Below, piece after piece: positions 8,290 through 17,010 of a DNA stretch of 49,476 nt. The stretch covers positions 1 to 49,476 of IMG/VR virus record IMGVR_UViG_3300031576_000071. The stretch is one strand, 5' to 3'. Each line of letters opens with the position of its first letter. The stretch's first letter is position 1. The DNA is from a virus. Below the pieces are notes generated by a model. That model did not search any database and was not told the DNA's origin. It saw only the letters and a list, made by a program, of their open reading frames with translations. Position numbers and translations under genes: made by a program.

Positions 8290-9695
8290 TGGGATCTTGG
8301 GAGGGAGCGACGGTCGAGGACCGCGGGGGCGTTCGCGACCTCGGCGTAGGCGTCGCTCAGCGCGTCCGCCTGGTCGTCGTAGGCCCCGAGAGGAAACCGC
8401 TCGAGTTCGTTGTGCAGGGCGTCGTTCCACCCGGCGCGAACGAGAGCGAGGTTGCCGGCGAGGGCTCGGGCGCTCACGGGTCCGAAGCGGGTGACCTTGT
8501 CGGTCGAGGGACGACGCGAGCGGATCGTGAGCTGTGGGTACTCACGCTGATAGCTCGCAACCTGGTCCTTCCCGGCCTGCCCGGGATCCTGGGGGATGAC
8601 CTGGGCGGTTCGTGTGTCGAGTTCGCGGTCGCTCTTGGCGATGCGCTCGAACTCGCTGCGGACCTTGGCGGGGTCGCCACGAAATCGCAGGACGTCCTCG
8701 ACCACCACAAGTCCAGAGCGCAGCAAGGCCAGTCGGGCACCCACGGTGTAGTCGCCGTCGCTCGTCGCTCCGAAGTCCCACGCTCGCACACGGGCCGTCA
8801 CGTCCGCGTTGCTCGGGAGCCCGTCGCGAACCTGCAGTCGTGTGCGGTCCCAGAAGTCCTTCGCCGCAGGACGTGCGAGCCAGTCGCCTCCGAGAAGCTG
8901 TGCCCGGCGGACAGGGTCGAGGTCCCGGAGTTGCGCCTTGTACTCGACGCCGACGTGCGGGTTGTCCCTGAGCAGCGCAGGGATGAACGTCCGCGTGAGC
9001 GAGTCTGGCGTCCCCTCGGTCACCTCTTCGCGATCGAGGAACGATCGAGCCTCACCCGGCGCCGCGGGGCGCGGGTGCTTGGGATCGAGCCACGCACCGA
9101 ACCGCGCGAACACCCACTCGTGCCCGGGCCCACCGGGGTTGGTGGTCGCGCGTGTCCAGCGAGGCAGTGCTGGGTCGGTCCCGCGGATGCGCGCTCGGAT
9201 CCGGGTGTACTGGCGCTCGGTGAAGTGCGTGAGCTCGTCGAAGACCACGAGTTGGAACTCGTGCCCGTCGAAGCGCTCGACGTCGTTCTCGTGCTCGCAG
9301 TGCGTGAACCAGACGCGGGCGCCCGAGGGGAATCGCCAGAGCCCAGTGGTGAGGTTGAGCTTCGCGCCGAGCTTGGGATAGAGCGCGACGCTCTTCTCGA
9401 TCAGGTCCGCGAGCTGCGGGGTCTCGCGCCGCAGGACCAGCGCGTTGAACGAGGGGTTGCTGACGAAGCGCAGCGGGGAGGCGATCGCAGCGGCGCTCTT
9501 TCCGCCACCCGCCGCACCGCCGTAGAGAACCTCGTCAACCCGGCTCGCGAGAAATCGGGTCTGTGGTCCCGGGTTCGGACGCCACAGCACCGTCGGGGCG
9601 CTCGAGCTCGGGGAGGACGACGACGCTTGCATGGGTCTGGATCGGTCCGCCGCCGGGTCCCGAGAGCTCCACGCGACGGGGGCCGACTGCGCCAT
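8283..9695 (-). CDS. terL: Terminase large subunit
   Basis: 470 residues. The ATPase domain has a Walker A-like YGGAAGGGKSAA (about residues 58-69) and Walker B LVVFDELTHF. The C-terminal nuclease has RVRAWDFGATSDGDYTVGA with the first catalytic Asp, and YDDQADALSDAY near the end. ATG at 9695 is preceded by GGAG at 5-nt spacing; an alternative ATG lies at 9632. It overlaps the small terminase by 161 bases. Packages DNA into the prohead. Confidence 0.93.
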   Translation of the reverse strand: MAQSAPVAWSSRDPAADRSRPMQASSSSPSSSAPTVLWRPNPGPQTRFLASRVDEVLYGGAAGGGKSAAAIASPLRFVSNPSFNALVLRRETPQLADLIEKSVALYPKLGAKLNLTTGLWRFPSGARVWFTHCEHENDVERFDGHEFQLVVFDELTHFTERQYTRIRARIRGTDPALPRWTRATTNPGGPGHEWVFARFGAWLDPKHPRPAAPGEARSFLDREEVTEGTPDSLTRTFIPALLRDNPHVGVEYKAQLRDLDPVRRAQLLGGDWLARPAAKDFWDRTRLQVRDGLPSNADVTARVRAWDFGATSDGDYTVGARLALLRSGLVVVEDVLRFRGDPAKVRSEFERIAKSDRELDTRTAQVIPQDPGQAGKDQVASYQREYPQLTIRSRRPSTDKVTRFGPVSARALAGNLALVRAGWNDALHNELERFPLGAYDDQADALSDAYAEVANAPAVLDRRSLPRSQW

Positions 9696-9984
9696 CGAGC
9701 TCCGCGAGTCGGTGCGCGATCATCGCGAGCGCCTTGGGGTCTTCCTTCGCGCGGGCCATCGCGGCGGCTTCGAGCAGGAGCGACTCCGCTCGGGCTCGGG
9801 CTGCGTCGGGGCTGATCTCGTTGGAGGGACGCGAGGCGAGGCGCTTCTTGGCGCGGGCGAGGTAGTGCCTGGCGGTCTGCGGGGTGACGCCGTAGGTCCG
9901 AGTCAGCGTGCGCTGGATCGTCCGGGGCGTGCGGCCTGCGAGGTAGAGTCGCTCGGCGTGGTCGATGCGGATGGGGTCAATCAC
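9535..9984 (-). CDS. terS: Terminase small subunit-like HTH protein
   Basis: 149 residues from a GTG at 9984. The N-terminus (IDHAERLYLAGRTPRTIQRTLTRTYGVTPQTARHYLARAKKRL) is a helix-turn-helix like those of small terminases; a helical oligomerisation-type segment with ALAMIAHRLAELDGAVGP follows, then a flexible Pro-rich end. It lies directly before terL. A DNA-recognition role is inferred from place and fold. Confidence 0.75.
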   Translation of the reverse strand: MIDPIRIDHAERLYLAGRTPRTIQRTLTRTYGVTPQTARHYLARAKKRLASRPSNEISPDAARARAESLLLEAAAMARAKEDPKALAMIAHRLAELDGAVGPRRVELSGPGGGPIQTHASVVVLPELERPDGAVASEPGTTDPISREPG

Positions 9985-10076
9985 GATGGACCCTAGAAAG
10001 AGTTTGACGCCACGCCCTCGACGCGAGCCCCGAGGATCGGGAGGACCGGCGGCCTCGGGGACCGCGTGAAGGGCGC

Positions 10077-10307
10077 TCAGGCTGCGATCGGCTCGACGTG
10101 CAGGCGTCCGAGATCGACGCGGTACCGACGTACGAGGGACTCGGCTTCGACCAGGAAGCGCCAGCGTCGCGAGTCCAGCGCGCCCTTGCGGACCCGCGGG
10201 ACGTGGGAGTCGGACTGCTCGCGAGCCCACTGCGCCACCCAGCGCTGCGCCGTGCGGTACGGCACGTCGAACACGACCGCGACGTCTTCGCTCGTGAGCT
10301 CTCGCAT
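10077..10307 (-). CDS. Small HTH DNA-binding protein
   Basis: 76 residues. MRELTSEDVAVVFDVPYRTAQRWVAQWA is a clear winged-HTH/excisionase-style start ('T..DVA..F.V..RT...W'), followed by a basic wing. Being the first gene before the packaging genes, it may regulate the late operon or help DNA recognition. No SD of note. Confidence 0.65.
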   Translation of the reverse strand: MRELTSEDVAVVFDVPYRTAQRWVAQWAREQSDSHVPRVRKGALDSRRWRFLVEAESLVRRYRVDLGRLHVEPIAA

Positions 10308-10348
10308 GACGGTTTCGTCCCCCCGGACGCAACTCTGCCGTTGGTAAA

Positions 10349-10377
10349 TGCGTACCTCGTGGCGCTGAGTCGGTCAA
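10349..10377 (-). promoter_or_regulatory. Possible late promoter
   Basis: On the minus strand TTGACC (10377-10372), 17-nt spacer, TACGCA (10354-10349), ahead of the HTH and terminase genes. The -35 is good and the -10 is weak; inferred from spacing only. Confidence 0.35.
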
Positions 10378-10395
10378 GCGGGCCGCGAGGGGCGG

Positions 10396-10647
10396 TTATG
10401 CTGAGCCACTCAGGGGGTCGAGCGACGGGCCGAACAGGTCCTCGAACACACGGCCAACGCCCGCGAGCGGGTCGCGCTTGGGTCCGCGGGGGACATACGC
10501 GGTCAGCTCGATCAAGCCGAGCGAGAGACGGTCGAGTGTCTTGGCGCACTCGGGGCAGACCGCTCCGAGCCATCCGTCGCGAGTCGTTCGACACCCCGCG
10601 CAATGGTTGGGGTAGGGCGGTCGCTCGGGGCGCCAGAGCCTGCTCAT
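10396..10647 (-). CDS. Small zinc-ribbon protein
   Basis: 83 residues, starting MSRLWRPERPPYPNHCAGC. Two CxxC knuckles (CAGC, CPEC) spaced by 14 residues suggest a zinc ribbon. Start overlaps the previous stop by ATGA, so it is translationally coupled. Function unknown. Confidence 0.65.
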   Translation of the reverse strand: MSRLWRPERPPYPNHCAGCRTTRDGWLGAVCPECAKTLDRLSLGLIELTAYVPRGPKRDPLAGVGRVFEDLFGPSLDPLSGSA

Positions 10648-11624
10648 CGCGCTCCGTCCGACGCGGCCACGAGCAACCTCCATGTCTTGGACTCCCCCCG
10701 CTCGCGCCGTCGCCCACGCGCAGGCAGCGGGCTCACGACGATCCTCCCGTCCCGCACGACCCAGAGCGCCGTCCTCGCGCAGACCCCAGGCACGCGCCGT
10801 CCCTGGCAGCGCGCAGTGAGCGCCGCGCGACCGAACACCCGGCCACCCCGCGAGCGCGCGGCGCAGAGGTCCTCGGCGAGCAGCTCGACGCTCGGACACT
10901 CCCGCGGCGCAAGGACCGGCCTCTGTCCACGTCGGCGACCGCGTGCCACGGACCGCGCTCCGGCCGCGAGCTGCTCGATCGCCCGGCTCACCGCGTCGAG
11001 GTCCTCCGGCAACCATCGCCCGTCGGTGGGCTGCTCCTCGGCCTGGTCGTACATCGCCTCGGCTCGGGCGAGCAGCGCGACACCCCCCGCGCGTGCCGCA
11101 CGAGCGTCCGGTCCCGAGCCGGGCCTCGACGCGGTCACCACGAGGGCGAGGTCCACGGTCTCCAGCCACGGACCGAGGCGACGCAGCTCCGCCCCCGCGT
11201 GGACGTACGTCGCCAGCAGCGCGAGCACCTCCCGCGGGTGCGTCTGTCGCATCCACGCCAACCGCCGCTGCGCACGCAACGCCGCGCCCAGGAGCCCCTG
11301 CACCCGCTCCGCAGGGCTCCCCTCGCTCTGGCCACCGGGGATCTTCGCGATGGGCGAGGCGGACCCGGTGAGCGCGGTGAGGCACAGCGCGAGGGCCTCG
11401 AGGTCTGCGGCGGGGGAGACCCGCGGGGACGACGCTAGCAGGGCGTCCAGCGTCCTCGGGCGAGGCACAGGGCGCTGAGGGGGCGCTGCGGCCCGTGGTA
11501 AGGCGCTGGGGCGAGGCGGCTCGTACTCCGCGCCGCACTCAGGGCAGCGGATTCGGCGACCCTGGGCGAGGGCCTGGGCGCTGATGTCGCAGGTGCAGGG
11601 GCAGGGGCAGGGGGTGGCGATCAT
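10644..11624 (-). CDS. Hypothetical protein with N-terminal zinc ribbon
   Basis: 326 residues. The N-terminus has PCPCTCDISAQALAQGRRIRC and PEC-G, a likely zinc-binding site (CxCxC … CPEC). The middle is Ala/Leu-rich helical, the C-terminus basic (RGRRRGQR, ARGRRRERGE). A GGAGG lies 6 bases before the ATG. It is the first gene after the AT-richer gap at 11625-11978. I do not recognise the family; a nucleic-acid role is possible from the basic tail. Confidence 0.6.
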   Translation of the reverse strand: MIATPCPCPCTCDISAQALAQGRRIRCPECGAEYEPPRPSALPRAAAPPQRPVPRPRTLDALLASSPRVSPAADLEALALCLTALTGSASPIAKIPGGQSEGSPAERVQGLLGAALRAQRRLAWMRQTHPREVLALLATYVHAGAELRRLGPWLETVDLALVVTASRPGSGPDARAARAGGVALLARAEAMYDQAEEQPTDGRWLPEDLDAVSRAIEQLAAGARSVARGRRRGQRPVLAPRECPSVELLAEDLCAARSRGGRVFGRAALTARCQGRRVPGVCARTALWVVRDGRIVVSPLPARGRRRERGESKTWRLLVAASDGAR

Positions 11625-11978
11625 GAGCGACCTCCCTCAACGGCGAGGCGCTTCCGTGCCAAGTGTACCAACCGCGTTCCTGGGTGGGTGGAACGCATCG
11701 ATACTGCGTTTCCCCTGATAGAACAGATATGTTCCAAGTGTTCCATACAAACAAGAAGAGAGAGACTCTGCAACGACGAGCGATTTCTCACCTGCTCACC
11801 CCGTGTGTGAAAATAGTTTTCTGTGTGGGGGCTCTGTGATTTTGTCGGACAGGTTGAACACTTGGAACGTCCGGCGCAATCCGGCGTAACCAAAGGGCTT
11901 TTCGTGTTCCAAGTCGCAGGCAGTTTTCTCCCTCGACTTGGAACAACTGGAACTCTCAGGGTGCTTCGCCTCGCGCTT
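11625..11978. promoter_or_regulatory. Non-coding gap with repeated TTGGAAC boxes
   Basis: 354 bases without a credible gene, clearly richer in A/T than the surroundings (e.g. GTGTGAAAATAGTTTTC at about 11804-11820). A 13-mer GTTCCAAGTGTTC (11731-11743) recurs as its exact reverse complement at 11856-11868. TGTTCCAAGTCG (11905-11916) recurs inverted at 11934-11945. Half-sites TGGAAC repeat every 9 bases inside two of these. Could be operators, iterons of an origin next to the helicase-primase genes, or (11905-11945) a hairpin after the helicase gene. Confidence 0.6.
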
Positions 11979-14210
11979 CTACCCATCGGCGAGGGTCTCC
12001 GTCCCGTCGTCGAGAGCCACCCACAGCCGATCGACCAGCCGCGACCCGAGCCGGACTCGGACGGCGAACGTCCCCCGAGTCGCTCGCCCGTCGCGAGCGA
12101 GCAGCCCTGCCTTCTGAAGCCGCTGGGCAAGCTCGTTGGTGGAGCTGAAGGGCAGCGAGTTGCCCCGACGCTGCGCCACGGCCCGCGCCGCGTCGAGCGC
12201 CGGCCCAGGGTCTAGCAGAATCACGCCCGGATGCTCGGGATGAGTCTGTCCGATTCGATCGCCCTGGCTGACCCAGGTCTCCGTGCGCCACGGCCCCGCG
12301 GGCGCTCCCTCGCCGTCCTTCTCCGCCAGGGGTACGTCCCTGCCGAGCTTCCAGCCCCACGCGCCGGGGTCGCTGGGCGCGCTGACTCCGTCGAGGGCGG
12401 TGAGGTGCGCGCGGCCCGTGGCGATCGCGTCGAGCACCAGCGCGCGGAACCGGAGCGCGGGGTTCTCCTCGTCCTGAAACGCGGCCTGCTTCGACGCGAG
12501 CGTGGCAAGGCACTCGCGGACCCGGCGCAGCGTGCTGCTGGCCTCGGCCTCGGGGACCGCGCCGACCTTGGCGGCGAACCGAAAGAAGCTCCGCGCGCCG
12601 ACGTACAGCGCCCCCGCGACCTGGCTCGTCCGATCGCCGTGCGCGGCGAACCCGCGCGCCTCCTCGGCGTCGAGCTGGTCGAGTCCTTTGCGGATCGAGT
12701 CCATCGACGGGGCGAGCCAGCACAGCATCCCTGCCATCGCCTGTGCGAGCAGCCCGCGCTCGGCGGCTGCGAGGCACTCGGCGTAGCTGGTGGCGCTGCG
12801 CTCGACGTCGATCACGAACACCCGTTGCCGGAGCGAGTAGCCCTGCGGGATCGTCTCGCCCGTCGAGAGCACGGTGGAGCGCGGCGGTCTGGCCGCGCGC
12901 ACCGCCCCCTCGCGGGTGAGGCGCTCCATCCCCGCGCCATTCCATCCGCCGCGGAACACCGCGTCCACCCGCTCGGCGATCTTCTCTTCGTCACGCCCGC
13001 CGCGCACGACGAGATCGTCGATCGTGAGGACGCAGTCGCCGCAGACGTTGCGCGCCCGAGCCAGCACGTTGTCGCTTGCCGAGCGCCAGTACATCGGCAG
13101 CGCGCGTCGGCTCATCTTCGCCCCGAAGTGCCGCTGGGCGATCGACGCCAGCTCGCTCTTGCCCGAGCCCGGCCCGCCGGCGAGGTGGATCGAGGCCTGC
13201 GACGGCCCGAGGATCGAGCGCCAAGCCAGGGAGAAGACCGCGGCGGAGACCTCGCCGTGCACCGAGAAGCACTCCGCCGCCGCCCGCACCGCGCGCTTCA
13301 GCGCCTCGCCCTGCGGCGGCGCGGGCAGGTCGTAGAGCGAAGCGAACCTAGGCAGCGCCGCGCTCGAGCAGTCCTCGACGACGCCCTCCGCGCCGATCGC
13401 GCCGCCGGCGTGGTGGTAACGCCAGCCCGCTGGGGGATCGGGGGCACGGCCCCCGACCGAGGGGTGCCCCCCTCGGACTCCCTGATGTCGGTGCCAGCCG
13501 ATCATGGCGAAGGCTTCCTCGGACGGGATCGACCCGGACAGCCGCTGGATCGCGACGCGCACTTCTTCGAGCGTCCCGCGGCCAGGCCCGATCCATGCCC
13601 GCGCCCCGAGCTGCGCGCCCACCCACCCCATCGCACCGAACTCGCGCGCGGAGACCCACAGCGTGCGCGATGCCCCTCCGGCCAGCACCGAGAGCTCGTA
13701 CTCCCGCAGCTCCTCGGCGCCGTCGTACACGACTCGCTCGCGGGTGATGACCGCGGAGAATCCGGCGAGCTGCTCGCTCGCCCGGCCCTCGCGAAACAGC
13801 GCGCCGCGCCGCATCTGGTAGCCAAACCCGAGGCGGTCGTGCGGATCCTCACCGCTCACCACAAGCGCGCCGTCGAGCAGCGGAGGCGTGCTCGTCCCAG
13901 GCGACGGCTCCCGCTGGTCCTCCTCGCGACGCGCTCGCCTCTGCACCGCGATCGCCCGCTCCCACTCTTTGAGCGAGCTACCCAATTCCTTCAGCGCCGC
14001 GGCCATCTCGCGCTTCAACGAGAACCACGCGCTCGGGGTCGCCGTCTCCAGCCGTGCGGCCGCGTCGAGGACCACGCTGTCGAACGCCACCTCGCCGTTG
14101 GCTCGGACGCGCGCAGGCAGGTCGGCGAGCGGGTCGCCGCCCGAGCTCCGCGCTGCAGCGGCGGCGTCGAGCTCGGCCGCCGCGTTCTCGAGGATGCGGA
14201 TCCCGTTCAC
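11979..14210 (-). CDS. Helicase-like ATPase partner of the primase (DUF927-like)
   Basis: 743 residues from a GTG at 14210 overlapping the primase stop (GTGA). Residues 1-230 are a helical and beta N-domain. Walker A LAGGPGSGKSELA is at about 343-355 and Walker B CVLTIDDLVV at about 393-402, with a later R-rich VRAARPPRSTVLSTGE sensor-like stretch. The arrangement after a Toprim primase fits the replicative helicase half of a primase-helicase pair. Residues about 243-261 come from an inserted palindromic repeat (13432-13483). A TTGGAAC inverted repeat follows the stop. Confidence 0.72.
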   Translation of the reverse strand: MNGIRILENAAAELDAAAAARSSGGDPLADLPARVRANGEVAFDSVVLDAAARLETATPSAWFSLKREMAAALKELGSSLKEWERAIAVQRRARREEDQREPSPGTSTPPLLDGALVVSGEDPHDRLGFGYQMRRGALFREGRASEQLAGFSAVITRERVVYDGAEELREYELSVLAGGASRTLWVSAREFGAMGWVGAQLGARAWIGPGRGTLEEVRVAIQRLSGSIPSEEAFAMIGWHRHQGVRGGHPSVGGRAPDPPAGWRYHHAGGAIGAEGVVEDCSSAALPRFASLYDLPAPPQGEALKRAVRAAAECFSVHGEVSAAVFSLAWRSILGPSQASIHLAGGPGSGKSELASIAQRHFGAKMSRRALPMYWRSASDNVLARARNVCGDCVLTIDDLVVRGGRDEEKIAERVDAVFRGGWNGAGMERLTREGAVRAARPPRSTVLSTGETIPQGYSLRQRVFVIDVERSATSYAECLAAAERGLLAQAMAGMLCWLAPSMDSIRKGLDQLDAEEARGFAAHGDRTSQVAGALYVGARSFFRFAAKVGAVPEAEASSTLRRVRECLATLASKQAAFQDEENPALRFRALVLDAIATGRAHLTALDGVSAPSDPGAWGWKLGRDVPLAEKDGEGAPAGPWRTETWVSQGDRIGQTHPEHPGVILLDPGPALDAARAVAQRRGNSLPFSSTNELAQRLQKAGLLARDGRATRGTFAVRVRLGSRLVDRLWVALDDGTETLADG
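13432..13483. repeat. In-frame two-hairpin palindromic element, copy A
   Basis: Contains hairpin 1 GGGGGC-ACG-GCCCCC and hairpin 2 CCGAGGGG-TGCC-CCCCTCGG, preceded by GGGGATC and followed by GGACTCCC. It lies inside the helicase gene without breaking the frame. A second copy lies at 31081-31128 with compensating stem changes. Confidence 0.85.
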
Positions 14211-15238
14211 GCGGCCACCGCCCCTCGGCGCTGGGCGAGCAGCGCATCGTCCAGGCCCTTGTGCGCCGGGTCCCAACTCGCGGCCCCCACGCTCAGCCCC
14301 GCGCCGCGCAGGGTCTTCACGAGCTGCTCCTGGGCGACAGCAACGGCCGGGTTGCTTCGATCCATGTCCATCGCGACGATCACCTTCCGCGGACGGAGCG
14401 CGATGACCGCATCCCGCCCTGCTCTCCACTGCGACACACCCGGGATCCCGATCACCGGCGTCCCGAGCAGCGCGCTCGACACATCGGCCTTGAGCTCCCC
14501 CTCGGTGACGTAGAGCGGATCGGCGCCGCCCTCGGGCGCAGCGTCCGCCCACGCAGGGACGTGCGCGACGAGCTCAGCCTTCGCTCCGCCGTGCGAACTG
14601 CTCGTGAGGTAGCGGTAGCGCCCGCCCTCGCTCTGCGCCTGGTCGAGCCGGATCTTCAGCCCCACGATGCGCCCCGTGAGATCGCGCACGGGCACGAGGA
14701 GCCCCGCGGATCCGCCGACGGTCCACCAACAGTGCCCGCCCTCGTCGCGCTGAAAGAGCCCCGGGACCTGCGCGAGCTGCCCGTCGCTGAACCGCTCGGC
14801 CAGGCGCTTGCCGATCGGCGCGCGCGACGCGGCCGGGAGCGAGCGGTACTCGCCCAAGTCGAGGTGCTCGCGCTCGAGCCCGCGCGCCTCGAGCCCCGCG
14901 CGGTGCGCGGGCGTCAGGTCGAGCAGCGCGAGCAACGCGCGGTACACGACGTCGCGAAGGTCCGCGGGTCCCGCCCGCTTCGCCAGGGGAATCGCGGGGA
15001 GCTGCCACCCCTTCACCTGCGTGCGCGCGGCGTCGTCGAGGAAGTGCAGCCACCCGTCGGCGATCCCGCTGCGGTGAGGGTGCTCGCTCGCGACCTTGGC
15101 GCACCAGACCACCGCGCCGTCGCCCGCGACCGAGCAGGTCTTCGGCCGACCGCACACCACGCAGCGACGATGCTCGGTGAACCGACGCCAGCCACCGCCC
15201 ACTCTTCCTGCGCCGAGGCTGTCTTTGAAGTACCCCAT
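14207..15238 (-). CDS. DNA primase (zinc-binding, Toprim)
   Basis: 343 residues from ATG at 15238 (ATGA overlap with the resolvase stop). The N-terminus has CVVCG (26-30) and two further Cys (35, 46), a zinc finger for template recognition. The Toprim core has LYVTEGELKADVSSALLG (catalytic Glu) and KVIVAMDMDRSNPAV (DxD). It makes primers for phage replication and is coupled to the helicase gene downstream. Confidence 0.85.
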   Translation of the reverse strand: MGYFKDSLGAGRVGGGWRRFTEHRRCVVCGRPKTCSVAGDGAVVWCAKVASEHPHRSGIADGWLHFLDDAARTQVKGWQLPAIPLAKRAGPADLRDVVYRALLALLDLTPAHRAGLEARGLEREHLDLGEYRSLPAASRAPIGKRLAERFSDGQLAQVPGLFQRDEGGHCWWTVGGSAGLLVPVRDLTGRIVGLKIRLDQAQSEGGRYRYLTSSSHGGAKAELVAHVPAWADAAPEGGADPLYVTEGELKADVSSALLGTPVIGIPGVSQWRAGRDAVIALRPRKVIVAMDMDRSNPAVAVAQEQLVKTLRGAGLSVGAASWDPAHKGLDDALLAQRRGAVAA

Positions 15239-15834
15239 CACGCGCTCCTGAAAGCGGCCGCGTCGAGCAGCGGCCGGGACAGATCCACCTTCCACTCAGG
15301 CCACTCTCGCAGCGGCACGCTCTTCTCTCCGCGCGGCAAGACGAGCAGCGTTCCCGTCCCCCTCGGGTTCCCGATGCCTCGCTTCCTTCGTGCGTCCTTT
15401 CCGTCCTTGGGCGGCACCCTCGCCACGAGCCCCTCGATCGCGCGCCAGGGGAGCGCGTACACCGCGCTCCCGATCGCGTCGGCGAGCACCAGGACCACGG
15501 CGATCGCCCCGTCGCGCTCGGCTCGCGCGAGCTCGTCCCGCTGGCTCTGGCGCAGCTCCTCGCAGGGGAGCCTCCCCGAGGTCGCGCGCTTGACCTCGAC
15601 GTACACCGCGCGCCCTCCGCGCAGGTGCCCGTGGTAGTCGCACCCGGCCGCGGCGGTGTGCCGAGCCTCCCCGCCGACGACCACGACGTTCGTGGGTCGC
15701 TTGCGGAGAACGCCCAGCCCGAGCAACGCGCTGGTGCGGAAGAGCTCCTCGGCGACGGCCTCGCCCTGCTTCCCCGCGCGCTGTTGGGCGGCGGCCTTCT
15801 CGGCGTGGAGCGCGTGCGTGGGAATCCTTACCAT
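15238..15834 (-). CDS. RecU-like Holliday junction resolvase / PD-(D/E)xK nuclease
   Basis: 198 residues. GKQGEAVAEELF near the start, then GCDYHGHL (Asp 66) and YVEVKRATSGRL (Glu 80, Lys 82) give the E…D…ExK metal site of RecU/penicillin-binding-factor-A type nucleases. It probably resolves recombination or replication junctions before packaging; it lies directly upstream of the primase. Confidence 0.75.
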   Translation of the reverse strand: MVRIPTHALHAEKAAAQQRAGKQGEAVAEELFRTSALLGLGVLRKRPTNVVVVGGEARHTAAAGCDYHGHLRGGRAVYVEVKRATSGRLPCEELRQSQRDELARAERDGAIAVVLVLADAIGSAVYALPWRAIEGLVARVPPKDGKDARRKRGIGNPRGTGTLLVLPRGEKSVPLREWPEWKVDLSRPLLDAAAFRSA

Positions 15835-15847
15835 TGCGAGGCCGCCT

Positions 15848-16651
15848 TCAGCGACGCTGCGGTATCTCGGTGTCCCCCGACCCCGGCCAGACGATTCCCG
15901 CGCGGGACGCCTCGGGCCACGGGTCGGGGCGAGCGCGGGGCGAGCGCGGGGCGAGCGCTGGCGGCGCGGGCGGCGACGCCGGACCTCCCGCGAACTGCAC
16001 CAGCGCCCGCGCGGTCCGCTCGATGAGCCCGACGGCGAAGACCTGAGAGTCGGGGCCCAGCCGAGGCAGCGCGCTCGCGTACCACGCAAGGACCACCCCG
16101 AGCTCGGCGAGCAGCGCGGCGTGATCGGCGGGCCCGTCCCCGATCTGCCGGTACTGCGCGAGGCACAGGGCCAGCGACCCGCTCCCCCGGATCGCCGCGA
16201 TGGTCTCGATCTCGTCGAGCAGCTCGTCCCGTGGGGAGGACTCTGGCGCTGGCAGCGCAGGTGGGACGGGTGGGGTCAGCAGCCCTCGCCGCGCTGCCAT
16301 GAACACCGCGATCACCGCCTTGGTCACCGCCACCGCCTTGGGGGTCTCGCTCTTGGAGAGGATGAAGATCGCCTCGGGCTCGGAGAGCCAATACTCGACC
16401 GACGCCACCTCGCCCCGCGGCTTCCCGCTCTTGGTAAACCGCGCCACGGTGGCGGGGTTTGAAACCGGCGAGATGACCGGCGGCTCGGTCGAGCCTTCGG
16501 GCACGCGCGACCACCGCTCGATGAGCTTGCGGATCTTGTGCGGGTCCTTGAACTCCAGCCAGCGCGCAAGGTCCAGATCCCGAGCACGGGGCTCTCCCTC
16601 CATCACGGTCAGCGCCGTGTCCCCGAGCATCATCGCCTCGGAGCCGCTCAT
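15848..16651 (-). CDS. Antirepressor-like DNA-binding protein (Rha/Ant-type)
   Basis: 267 residues from ATG at 16651 (ATGA overlap with the zinc protein). RDLDLARWLEFKDPHKIRKLIERW followed by VEYWLSEPEAIFILSKSETPKA and a helix VTKAVIAVFMAARRG is the typical N-domain of phage antirepressor/regulatory proteins. A long Ala/Leu C-domain may carry the effector or oligomerising role. It closes block A, the counterpart of the Bro-N protein at 29672. Confidence 0.7.
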   Translation of the reverse strand: MSGSEAMMLGDTALTVMEGEPRARDLDLARWLEFKDPHKIRKLIERWSRVPEGSTEPPVISPVSNPATVARFTKSGKPRGEVASVEYWLSEPEAIFILSKSETPKAVAVTKAVIAVFMAARRGLLTPPVPPALPAPESSPRDELLDEIETIAAIRGSGSLALCLAQYRQIGDGPADHAALLAELGVVLAWYASALPRLGPDSQVFAVGLIERTARALVQFAGGPASPPAPPALAPRSPRARPDPWPEASRAGIVWPGSGDTEIPQRR

Positions 16652-17010
16652 CGTCCGCCCCCAGCAACGAGAGCGTCCGACTCGGTCCACTCGAACTCGT
16701 GTGGGAGCGGGCTGGGTTCAGCGCTCGGCGCGCGGTCGAGAGCGGCGTCGATGTCCTCGGCGCACGCGCGACAGCACAAGCCGCCGCAGAACACCGCGAC
16801 GGTGGGATCCGCCTCGCGATCCTCGCAGAGCGCGCAGAGCGGACGCCCGACAGGCTTCGCCCAGCGATGCCCCGTCCCGCGGCAGCCGAGACAGCGCACG
16901 CGCACATCCCGAGCGCGGGCAAACCCAGGGATGCCTGGGTCGTGGATGACCTCGTACCCGCTGCCCTCGCACCCCTCGCAACCGACCTGAACCTCGACGC
17001 TGTTGTCCAT
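16648..17010 (-). CDS. DnaJ-type zinc protein with LPHEF tail (block A)
   Basis: 120 residues. CEGCEGSGY and CLGCRGTGH are DnaJ-type CxxCxGxG repeats; LCALCED and CCRACAED add CxxC knuckles. The C-terminus PLPHEFEWTESDALVAGGG resembles that of the block B protein at 29478 (PLPHEFGYDEHSAELAAGG). GGAGG sits 5 bases before the ATG and lies inside a leader hairpin. Confidence 0.75.
   Translation of the reverse strand: MDNSVEVQVGCEGCEGSGYEVIHDPGIPGFARARDVRVRCLGCRGTGHRWAKPVGRPLCALCEDREADPTVAVFCGGLCCRACAEDIDAALDRAPSAEPSPLPHEFEWTESDALVAGGGR

Noticed and set aside
11539-12130. Short minus-strand frames in the 11625-11978 gap
   Set aside because: Trp/Arg/His-rich composition, no ribosome site and no overlap coupling; the repeats there look regulatory.
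12231-14513. 760-residue plus-strand frame opposite the helicase
   Set aside because: Antisense shadow of a gene with Walker motifs.
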